Origin: Rhipicephalus microplus
Lineage: Eukaryota > Arthropoda > Arachnida > Ixodida > Ixodidae
Length of the DNA: 64,000 nt
Direction of reading: 5' to 3'
Assembly (NCBI RefSeq): GCF_043290135.1
Contig: NW_027464603.1
Coordinates: forward strand, 3,139,501 to 3,203,500
The position numbers and the translations under genes were made by a program. Of this stretch, positions 53,778 through 64,000 are shown in pieces (position 1 is the first letter of the stretch; every line of letters begins with the position of its first letter). The notes under the pieces were generated by a model. That model was given only the letters and a program-made list of their open reading frames with translations, was not told the DNA's origin and made no database searches.

Positions 53778-54625
53778 CAACTATAAACTCCACAACTTGA
53801 AACTCTGCAACTCGAAACTCTGCAACTAGAAACTCCACAACTAGAAACTCCACAACTAGACACTTCGCAACTAGAAACTCCACAACTAGACACTCCACAA
53901 CTAGAAAACTCCGCAACTAGAAACTCCACCACTAGACACTCAAAACTTGAGACTCCGCAACGACAGAGCTCGCAACTAGAAACTCTGCAACTAGAAACTG
54001 CACAGCTAGAAACTTGCAACTCGAAACTCTGCAACTAAAACTCCGCAACTAGAAACTCCACAGCGAGAAACTCCACAACTAGAGACTCCACAACTACAAA
54101 CTCCATGACTAGAAACTTCACAATTAGAAACTCCATAAGTAGAAACTCCACAACTTGAGACTTTGCAACTAGAAGCTCGGCAACTAGAAACTCAACAACT
54201 AGAAACTCCACAATAGGAACTTCACAACTAGAAACTCCACAAATTGAAACACCACAACTAGATACTCCGCAACTACAATATCCAACACTAGAAACTCCAC
54301 AACAAGAAACTCCATAACTAGAAACTCCGCAACTAGAAACTCCACAACTACAGACTCCACAACTAGAAACTCCACAGCTAGAGACTCCACAACTAGAAAC
54401 TCTACAACTAGAAACTCCACAACTACGAACCTCACAACTAGAAACTCTACAAGTAGAAACTCCGCAACTAGAAACTCCACAGCTAGAAACTCCACAACTT
54501 GAGACTTTGCAACTAGAAACTCGGCAACTAGAAACTCCACAAATTGAAACACCACAACTAGATACTCCACAACTACAAATTCCACAGCTTGGAAGTCCAC
54601 AACTAGAAACTCCGCAACTAGAAAC

Positions 54626-57205
54626 TCTGCAACTAGAAACTCCAACGCTAGAAACTCCACAACTAGAAACTCCACAACTAGAGACCACAACTATAGAGAC
54701 TCCGCAACTAGAAACTCCCCAGCTAGAAACTCCGCAACTAGAAACTCCGCAACTAGAAACTCCACAACTAGAGACTCCGCCACTATGAACTCCACAACTT
54801 GAAACTCTGTAACTCGAAACTCTGCAACTAGAAAATTCCTAACTAGAAACTACACAACTACAATCTCCACAACTCGAAACTCCGCAACTACAAAATCCAC
54901 AACTAGAAACTCCACAACTGGGAACTCCGCAACTACAAAATGTACAACTAGAAACTCGAAAACTAAAAACTCCAACTAGAAACTCCACAACTAGAAACTC
55001 CGCAACTAGAAACTCCACAACTAGACAATTCGCAACTAGAAACTCCACAACTAGACACTCCACAACTAGAAAACTCCGCAACTAGAAACTCCACAACTAG
55101 ACACTCAAAACTTGAGACTCCGCAACGACAGACTTCGCAACTAGAAACTCTGCAACTAGAAACTGCACAGCTAGAAACTTGCAACTCGAAACTCTGCAAC
55201 TAAAACTCCGCAACTAGAAACTCCACAGCTAGAAACTCCACAACTAGAAACTCCACAACTAGAGACTCCACAACTAGAAACTCCACAACTAGAAACTCTG
55301 CAACTAGAAACTGCACAGCTAGAAACTCCACAACTTGAGACTTTGCAACTAGAAACTCGGCAACTAGAAACTCCACAACTAGAAACTCCACAACTAGAAA
55401 CTCCACAATTTGAAACACCACAACTAGATACTCCACAACTACAAATTCCCCAACTTGAAAGTCCACACCTAGAAACTCCGCAACTAGAAACTGCGCAACT
55501 AGAAACTCCCCAACTAGAGACTCCATAACTTGAAAAACCACAACTAGATACTCCAAAGCTACAAATTCCACATCTAGAAACTCCAAATTTAGTAACTCCG
55601 CAATTAGAAACTCCGCAACTTTAAACTCCACAACTAGACACTCCATAACTAGGAACTCCACAACAAGAAACTCCACAACTACAGACTCCACAACTACAAA
55701 CTCCACAACTAGACACTCCACAACTAGAAAACTCCGCAACTAGAAACTCCACAGCTAGAAACTCCACAACTTGAGACTTTGCAACTAGAAACTCGGCAAC
55801 TAGAAACTCCACAACTAGAAACTCCACAACTAGAAACTCCACAACTAGAAACACCACAACTAGATACTCCACAACTACAAATTTCACAACAAGAAACTAC
55901 AAATTTAGAAACCCCGCAACTAGAAACTCCGCAACTTAAAACTCCACAACTAGAGACTCCATAACTAGGAACTCCACAACAAGAAACTCCACAACTACAG
56001 ACTCCACAACTACAAACTCCACAACTAGAAACTCCACAACTGGAAACTCCGCAACTAGAAACTCCGCAACTAGAAACTCTACAACAAGAAATTCCACAAC
56101 CGGAGACTCAACAACTTGAGACTTCGCAACTAGAAACTCGGCAACTAGAAACTCAACAACTAGAAACTCCACAACTAGAAACTCCACAACTAGAAACTCC
56201 ACAACTTGAAACACCACAACTAGATACTCCACAACTACAAATTTCACAACAAGAAACTCCAAATTTAGAAACCCCGCAACTAGAAACTCCGCAACTTAAA
56301 ACTCCACAACTAGAGACTCCATAACTAGGAACTCCACATCTAGAAACTCCACAACTACAGACTCCACAACTACAAACTTCGCAACTAGAAACTCCACAAC
56401 CAGAAACTCCGCAACTAGAAACTCCACAACTAGAAACCCAGCAACTAGAAACTCCACAACTAGAAACTCAACACCTACAAATTCTACAACTTGAAACACC
56501 ACAACTAGAAACGCAACAACTAGAAACTCCACACCTAGAAACTCCACAACTAGAAACTCTACAACTAGAAACTCCACAACTAGAAACTATGCAACTAGAA
56601 ACTCCCCAGCTAGAAACTCCGCAACTAGAAACTCCGCAACTAGAAACTCCACAACTAGAGACTCCGCAACTATGAACTCCACAACTTGAAACTCTGCAAC
56701 TAGAAAATTCCTAACTAGAAACTACACAACTACAATCTCCACAACTCGAAACTCCGCAACTACAAAATCCACAACTAGAAACTCCACAACTGGGAACTCC
56801 GCAACTAAAAAATGTACAACTAGAAACTCGAAAACTAAAAACTCCAACTAGAAACTCCACGACTAGAAACTCCGCAACTAGAAACTCCACAACTAGACAA
56901 TTCGCAACTAGAAACTCCACAACTAGACACTCCACAACTAGAAAACTCCGCAACTAGAAACTCCACAACTAGACACTCAAAACTTGAGACTCCGAAACGA
57001 CAGACTTCGCAACTAGAAACTCTGCAACTAGAAACTGCACAGCTAGAAACTTGCAACTCGAAACTCTGCAACTAAAACTCCGCAACTAGAAACTCCACAG
57101 CTAGGAACTCCACAACTAGAAACTCCACAACTAGAGACTCCACAACTAGAAACTCCACAACTAGAAACTCCGCAACTAGAAACTCCACAGCTAGAAACTC
57201 CACAA
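54626..57205 (+). repeat. 2.6-kb block, middle copy (others 47336 and 61300)
   Basis: It lies 7290 bp after the first copy and 6674 bp before the third. It lacks derived variants shared by the first and third: GCATCTAG (47743, 61707) is GCAACTAG here, and CTAGAACCTTGC (49754, 63718) is CTAGAAACTTGC here. It also lacks the two extra monomers near 49860. Confidence 0.83.
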
Positions 57206-58799
57206 ATTGAAACACCACAACTAGATACTCCACAACTACAAATTCCACAGCTTGGAAGTCCACAACTAGAAACTCCGCAACTAGAAACTCCGCAACTAGA
57301 AACTCCACAACTAGAGACTCCATAACTTGAAACACCACAACTAGGTACTCCACAGCTACAAATTCCACATCTAGAAACTCTAAATTTAGAAACTCCGCAA
57401 CTAGAAACTCCGCAACTTTAAACTCCACAACTAGACACTCCATAACTAGGAACTCCACAACAAGAAACTCCACAACTACAAACTCCACAACTAGAAACTC
57501 CACAACTGGAAACTGCGCAACTAGAAACTCCGCAACTAGAAACTCCACAACAAGAAATTCCACAACCGGAGACTCAAAAACTTGAGACTCCACAACTAAA
57601 AACTCCACAACTTGAGACTTCGCAACTAGAAACTCGGCAACTAGAAACTCAACAACTAGAAACTCCACAACTAGAAACTCCACAACTAGAAACTCCACAA
57701 CTTGAAACACCACAACTAGATACTCCACAACTACAAATTCCACAACAAGAAACTCTAAATTTAGAAACCCCGCAACTAGAAACTCCGCAACTTAAAACTC
57801 CACAACTAGAGACTCCAGAACTAGGAACTCCACATCTAGAAACTCGACAACTACAGACTCCACAACTACAAACTTCGCAACTAGAAACTCCACAACCAGA
57901 AACTCCGCAACTAGAAACTCCACAACTAGAAGTTCCACAACCAGAGACTCAACAACTAGAAACTCCACAACTAGAAACCCAGCAAATAGAAACTCCACAA
58001 CTAGAAACTCAACACCTACAAATTCTACAACTTGAAACACCACAACTAGAAACGCATCAACTAGAAACTCCACACCTAGAAACTCCGCAACTAGAAACTC
58101 CACAACTAGAAACTCCACAACTAGAAACTATGCAACTAGAAACTCCGCAACTAGAAACTCCACAGCTAGAACGTCCGCAACTAGAAACTCTGCAACTAGG
58201 AACTCTGCAACTAGAAACTCCAACGCTAGAAACTCCACAACTAGAAACTCCACAACTAGAAACTCCTCAACTAGAGACCACAACTAGAGACTCCGCAACT
58301 AGAAACTCCCCAGCTAGAAACTCCGCAACTAGAAACTCCGCAACTAGAAACTCCACAACTAGAGACTCCACAACTAGGAACTCCGCAACTAGAAAATGTA
58401 CAACTAGAAACTCGAAAACTAAAAACTCCAACTAGAAACTCCACAACTAGAAACTCCGCAACTAGAAACTCCACAACTAGACAATTCGCAACTAGAAACT
58501 CCACAACTAGACACTCCACAACTAGAAAACTCCGCAACTAGAAACTCCACAGCTAGAAACTCCACAACTTGAGACTTTGCAACTAGAAACTCGGCAACTA
58601 GAAACTCCACAACTAGAAACTCCACAACTAGAAACTCCACAACTAGAAACTCCACAAATTGAAACACCACAACTAGATACTCCCCAACTACAAATTCCAC
58701 AACTTGAAAGTCCACAACTAGAAACTCCGCAACTAGAAACTCCGCAACTAGAAACTCCCCAACTAGAGACTCCATAACTTGAAACACCACAACTAGATA

Positions 58800-59537
58800 C
58801 TCCACAACTACAAATTTCACAACAAGAAACTCCAAATTTAGAAACCCCGCAACTAGAAACTCCGCAACTTAAAACTCCACAACTAGAGACTCCATAACTA
58901 GGAACTCCACAACAAGAAACTCCACAACTACAGACTCCACAACTACAAACTCCACAACTAGAAACTCCACAACTGGAAACTCCGCAACTAGAAACTCCGC
59001 AACTAGAAACTCTACAACAAGAAATTCCACAACCGGAGACTCAACAACTTGAGACTTCGCAACTAGAAACTCGGCAACTAGAAACTCAACAACTAGAAAC
59101 TCCACAACTAGAAACTCCACAACTAGAAACTCCACAACTTGAAACACCACAACTAGATACTCCACAACTACAAATTTCACAACAAGAAACTCCAAATTTA
59201 GAAACCCCGCAACTAGAAACTCCGCAACTTAAAACTCCACAACTAGAGACTCCATAACTAGGAACTCCACATCTAGAAACTCCACAACTACAGACTCCAC
59301 AACTACAAACTTCGCAACTAGAAACTCCACAACCAGAAACTCCGCAACTAGAAACTCCACAACTAGAAACCCAGCAACTAGAAACTCCACAACTAGAAAC
59401 TCAACACCTACAAATTCTACAACTTGAAACACCACAACTAGAAACGCAACAACTAGAAACTCCACACCTAGAAACTCCACAACTAGAAACTCTACAACTA
59501 GAAACTCCACAACTAGAAACTATGCAACTAGAAACTC
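58800..59537 (+). repeat. 0.74-kb segment matching 48577-49314
   Basis: Constant offset 10223 through CCACAACAAG, CAACCGGAGAC, CAACACCTAC and CTCTACAACTAG. It ends where CTATGCAACTAG is followed by CCGCAATTAG here but by CCCCAGCTAG at 49314. To the right, 59800-60778 follows 39276 onward (offset 20531). Confidence 0.75.
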
Positions 59538-60778
59538 CGCAATTAGAAACTGCACAGCTAGAACGTCCGCAACTTCAAACTCTGCAACTAGGAACTCTGC
59601 AACTAGAAACTCCAACGCTAGAAACTTCACAACTAGAAACTCCACAACTAGAAACTCCACAACTAGAGACCACAACTAGAGACTCCGCAACTAGAAACTC
59701 CCCAGCTAGAAACTCCGCAACTAGAAACTCCGCAACTAGAAACTCCACAACTAGAGACTCCGCAACTATGAACTCCACAACTTGAAACTCTGCAACTAGA
59801 AAATTCCTAACTAGAAACTACACAACTACAATCTCCACAACTCGAAACTCCGCAACTACAAAATCCACAACTAGAAACTCCACAACTGGGAACTCCGCAA
59901 CTAAAAAATGTACAACTACAAACTCGAAAACTAAAAACTCCAACTAGAAACTCCACAACTAGAAACTCCGCAACTAGAAACTCCACAACTAGACAATTCG
60001 CAACTAGAAACTCCACAACTAGACACTCCACAACTAGAAAACTCCGCAACTAGAAACTCCACAACTAGACACTCAAAACTTGAGACTCCGAAACGACAGA
60101 CTTCGCAACTAGAAACTCTGCAACTAGAAACTGCACAGCTAGAAACTTGCAACTCGAAACTCTGCAACTAAAACTCCGCAACTAGAAACTCCACAGCTAG
60201 GAACTCCACAACTTGAGACTTTGCAACTAGAAACTCGGCAACTAGAAACTCCACAACTAGAAACTCCACAACTAGAAACTCCACAATTTGAAACACCACA
60301 ACTAGATACTCCACAACTACAAATTCCCCAACTTGAAAGTCCACACCTAGAAACTCCGCAACTAGAAACTGCGCAACTAGAAACTCCCCAACTAGAGACT
60401 CCATAACTTGAAAAACCACAACTAGATGCTCCACAGCTAGAAATTCCACATCTAGAAACTCCAAATTTAGTAACTCCGCAATTAGAAACTCCGCAACTTT
60501 AAACTCCACAACTAGACACTCCATAACTAGGAACTCCACAACAAGAAACTCCACAACTACAGACTCCACAACTACAAACTCCACAACTAGAAACTCCACA
60601 ACTGGAAACTCCGCAACTAGAAACTCCGCAACTAGAAACTCTACAACAAGAAATTCCACAACCGGAGACTCAACAACTTGAGACTTCGCAACTAGAAACT
60701 CGGCAACTAGAAACTCAAAAACTAGAAACTCCACAACTAGAAACTCCACAACTAGAAACTCCACAACTTGAAACACCA

Positions 60779-63700
60779 CAACTAGAAACCCAGCAACTAT
60801 AAACTCCACAACTAGAAACTCAACACCTACAAATTCTACAACTTGAAACACCACAACTAGAAACGCAACAACAAGAAAATCCACACCTAGAAACTCCGCA
60901 ACTAGAAACTCCACAACTAGAAACTCCACAACTAGAAACTATGCAACTAGAAACTCCGCAACTAGAAACTCCACAGCTAGAACGTCCGCAACTAGAAACT
61001 CTGCAACTAGGAACTCTGCAACTAGAAACACCAATGCTAGAAACTCCACAACTAGAAACTCCGCAACTAGAAACTCCACAACTAGAAACCCAGCAACTAG
61101 AAACTCCACAACTAAAAACTCAACACCTACAAATTCTACAACTTGAAACACCACAACTAGAAACGCAACAACTAGAAAATCCACACCTAGAAACTCCGCA
61201 ACTAGAAACTCCACAACTAGAAACTATGCAACTAGAAACTCCGCAATTACAAACTCCACAGCTAGAACGTCCGCAACTAGAAACTCTGCAACTAGGAACT
61301 CTGCAACTAGAAATTCCAACGCTAGAAACTCCACAACTAGAAACTCCACAACTAGAGACCACAACTATAGAGACTCCGCAACTAGAAACTCCCCAGCTAG
61401 AAACTCCGCAACTAGAAACTCCGCAACTAGAAACTCCACAACTAGAGACTCCGCCACTATGAACTCCACAACTTGAAACTCTGTAACTCGAAACTCTGCA
61501 ACTAGAAAATTCCTAACTAGAAACTACACAACTACAATCTCCACAACTCGAAACTCCGCAACTACAAAATCCACAACTAGAAACTCCACAACTGGGAACT
61601 CCGCAACTACAAAATGTACAACTAGAAACTCGAAAACTAAAAACTCCAACTAGAAACTCCACAACTAGAAACTCCGCAACTAGAAACTCCACAACTAGAC
61701 AATTCGCATCTAGAAACTCCACAACTAGACACTCCACAACTAGAAAACTCCGCAACTAGAAACTCCACAACTAGACACTCAAAACTTGAGACTCCGCAAC
61801 GACAGACTTCGCAACTAGAAACTCTGCAACTAGAAACTGCACAGCTAGAAACTTGCAACTCGAAACTCTGCAACTAAAACTCCGCAACTAGAAACTCCAC
61901 AGCTAGAAACTCCACAACTAGAAACTCCACAACTAGAGACTCCACAACTAGAAACTCCACAACTAGAAACTCTGCAACTAGAAACTGCACAGCTAGAAAC
62001 TCCACAACTTGAGACTTTGCAACTAGAAACTCGGCAACTAGAAACTCCACAACTAGAAACTCCACAACTAGAAACTCCACAATTTGAAACACCACAACTA
62101 GATACTCCACAACTACAAATTCCCCAACTTGAAAGTCCACACCTAGAAACTCCGCAACTAGAAACTGCGCAACTAGAAACTCCCCAACTAGAGACTCCAT
62201 AACTTGAAAAACCACAACTAGATACTCCAAAGCTACAAATTCCACATCTAGAAACTCCAAATTTAGTAACTCCGCAATTAGAAACTCCGCAACTTTAAAC
62301 TCCACAACTAGACACTCCATAACTAGGAACTCCACAACAAGAAACTCCACAACTACAGACTCCACAACTACAAACTCCACAACTAGACACTCCACAACTA
62401 GAAAACTCCGCAACTAGAAACTCCACAGCTAGAAACTCCACAACTTGAGACTTTGCAACTAGAAACTCGGCAACTAGAAACTCCACAACTAGAAACTCCA
62501 CAACTAGAAACTCCACAACTAGAAACACCACAACTAGATACTCCACAACTACAAATTTCACAACAAGAAACTACAAATTTAGAAACCCCGCAACTAGAAA
62601 CTCCGCAACTTAAAACTCCACAACTAGAGACTCCATAACTAGGAACTCCACAACAAGAAACTCCACAACTACAGACTCCACAACTACAAACTCCACAACT
62701 AGAAACTCCACAACTGGAAACTCCGCAACTAGAAACTCCGCAACTAGAAACTCTACAACAAGAAATTCCACAACCGGAGACTCAACAACTTGAGACTTCG
62801 CAACTAGAAACTCGGCAACTAGAAACTCAACAACTAGAAACTCCACAACTAGAAACTCCACAACTAGAAACTCCACAACTTGAAACACCACAACTAGATA
62901 CTCCACAACTACAAATTTCACAACAAGAAACTCCAAATTTAGAAACCCCGCAACTAGAAACTCCGCAACTTAAAACTCCACAACTAGAGACTCCATAACT
63001 AGGAACTCCACATCTAGAAACTCCACAACTACAGACTCCACAACTACAAACTTCGCAACTAGAAACTCCACAACCAGAAACTCCGCAACTAGAAACTCCA
63101 CAACTAGAAACCCAGCAACTAGAAACTCCACAACTAGAAACTCAACACCTACAAATTCTACAACTTGAAACACCACAACTAGAAACGCAACAACTAGAAA
63201 CTCCACACCTAGAAACTCCACAACTAGAAACTCTACAACTAGAAACTCCACAACTAGAAACTATGCAACTAGAAACTCCCCAGCTAGAAACTCCGCAACT
63301 AGAAACTCCGCAACTAGAAACTCCACAACTAGAGACTCCGCAACTATGAACTCCACAACTTGAAACTCTGCAACTAGAAAATTCCTAACTAGAAACTACA
63401 CAACTACAATCTCCACAACTCGAAACTCCGCAACTACAAAATCCACAACTAGAAACTCCACAACTGGGAACTCCGCAACTAAAAAATGTACAACTAGAAA
63501 CTCGAAAACTAAAAACTCCAACTAGAAACTCCACGACTAGAAACTCCGCAACTAGAAACTCCACAACTAGACAATTCGCAACTAGAAACTCCACAACTAG
63601 ACACTCCACAACTAGAAAACTCCGCAACTAGAAACTCCACAACTAGACACTCAAAACTTGAGACTCCGAAACGACAGACTTCGCAACTAGAAACTCTGCA

Positions 63701-64000
63701 ACTAGAAACTGCACAGCTAGAACCTTGCAACTCGAAACTCTGCAACTAAAACTCCGCAACTAGAAACTCCACAGCTAGGAACTCCACAACTAGAAACTCC
63801 ACAACTAGAGACTCCACAACTAGAAACTCCACAACTAGAGACTCCACAACTAGAAACTCCACAACTAGAAACTCCGCAACTAGAAACTCCACAGCTAGAA
63901 ACTCCACAACTTGAGACTTTGCAACTAGAAACTCGGCAACTAGAAACTCCACAACTAGAAACTCCACAACTAGAAACTCCACAATTTGAAACACCACAAC
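60779..64000 (+). repeat. Start of the next ~13.96-kb unit, cut by the window end
   Basis: Collinear with 46815-50036 at offset 13964 with very few differences, for example CGCAACTAG where the first copy has CGCCACTAG (47711). The composite markers at 61611 and 63483 match those at 47647 and 49519. The join with preceding sequence lies near 60779, where CCACAACTAGAAACCCAG follows CTTGAAACAC. Confidence 0.85.

Larger units (their letters stand above)
46815..60778 (+). repeat. ~13.96-kb higher-order unit
   Basis: Sequence from 46815 reappears at 60779 with a constant offset of 13964 for the whole remaining 3.2 kb, so the distance between starts defines a unit of about 13,964 bp. Inside it, 47336-49945 has another copy at 54626-57205 (offset 7290). 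Whether the unit repeats in full cannot be seen, because the second copy runs off the window. Confidence 0.75.
1..64000 (+). repeat. 15-bp minisatellite (satellite DNA) array, whole window
   Basis: The sequence is a head-to-tail array of CTAGAAACTCCACAA. Frequent variants are CCG for CCA before CAA, GAG/GAC/GAT for GAA, CTT/CTC for CTA, and CTG or TCG before CAA. The consensus holds 7 A, 5 C, 2 T and 1 G, so the plus strand is strongly A+C biased throughout. A CTAG palindrome sits in most units. No inverted unit and no non-repeat insertion was seen on reading through. The array continues beyond both window edges. The class is certain. The chromosomal location and the organism are not known; long arrays of this kind are a eukaryotic feature. 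Confidence 0.98.

Noticed and set aside
1..64000. CRISPR array
   Set aside because: Units are 15 bp and directly adjacent, with no unique spacers and no cas genes. The pattern is a minisatellite.
1..64000. Heat-shock-element-like GAA units repeated through the array
   Set aside because: GAA occurs once per 15 bp in one orientation only. The alternating inverted GAA/TTC arrangement at 5-bp steps is not present.
1..64000. Telomeric repeat or a known telomere variant
   Set aside because: The unit CTAGAAACTCCACAA has no G-run strand and does not resemble TTAGGG, TTTAGGG or TTAGG repeats.
46815..64000. Assembly error as the cause of the large near-identical copies
   Set aside because: It cannot be excluded, but copies differ by scattered substitutions and by in-register gaps, and offsets shift stepwise, which fits real divergence better than simple duplicated contigs. 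Read-level data would decide.
1..64000. tRNA, rRNA or other structured RNA genes
   Set aside because: No stretch departs from the 15-bp unit for long enough, and the A+C-rich strand offers little pairing beyond CTAG.

Overview
The whole 64 kb window is one uninterrupted tandem array of a 15-bp minisatellite (consensus CTAGAAACTCCACAA, about 4,270 units). I could not support any gene, RNA gene, transposon, CRISPR array or regulatory site, and I saw no unique-sequence island. All units point the same way, and both ends of the window lie inside the array. Such a block is typical of eukaryotic heterochromatin (centromeric, pericentromeric, subtelomeric or a large knob). The species cannot be named. 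Recurrent CpG-decay patterns hint at a genome that methylates CpG, but this is a weak inference.

The many open frames on both strands follow from the unit. Fifteen is a multiple of three, and the consensus has an in-phase stop in only two of six frames. Four frames therefore stay open and spell QLETP or TTRNS (plus) and EFLVV or GVSSC (minus). They are cut or switched by monomers of 12, 13, 14 or 16 bp, and their phase wanders through all three frames along the window.

Above the monomer there is a rich second layer: a mosaic of direct segmental duplications from 433 bp to several kb. Main blocks: 3.06-7.63 kb repeated at 16.46-20.97 kb; 11.85-16.01 kb repeated at 21.97-25.70 and 26.35-29.91 kb; a ~4.04-kb tandem pair (31.54-35.58 / 35.58-38.64); 38.64-41.78 kb repeated at 44.88-48.00 and in part at 49.40-51.64 kb; a 1,631-bp tandem pair (40.29-43.55); and a ~13.96-kb unit (46.8-60.8) whose next copy starts at 60.8 and runs off the end. 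A composite marker module, recognised by AAAATGTAC, occurs 38 times by my reading. It is sparse in the first 12.6 kb and then appears about every 1.2-2.1 kb.

The window therefore records repeated unequal exchange, tandem duplication and patchwork conversion within one satellite family. Block boundaries are approximate (about one or two monomers) because flanks are near-identical. Copy relationships were read by eye from shared variants and offsets, not from an alignment program.
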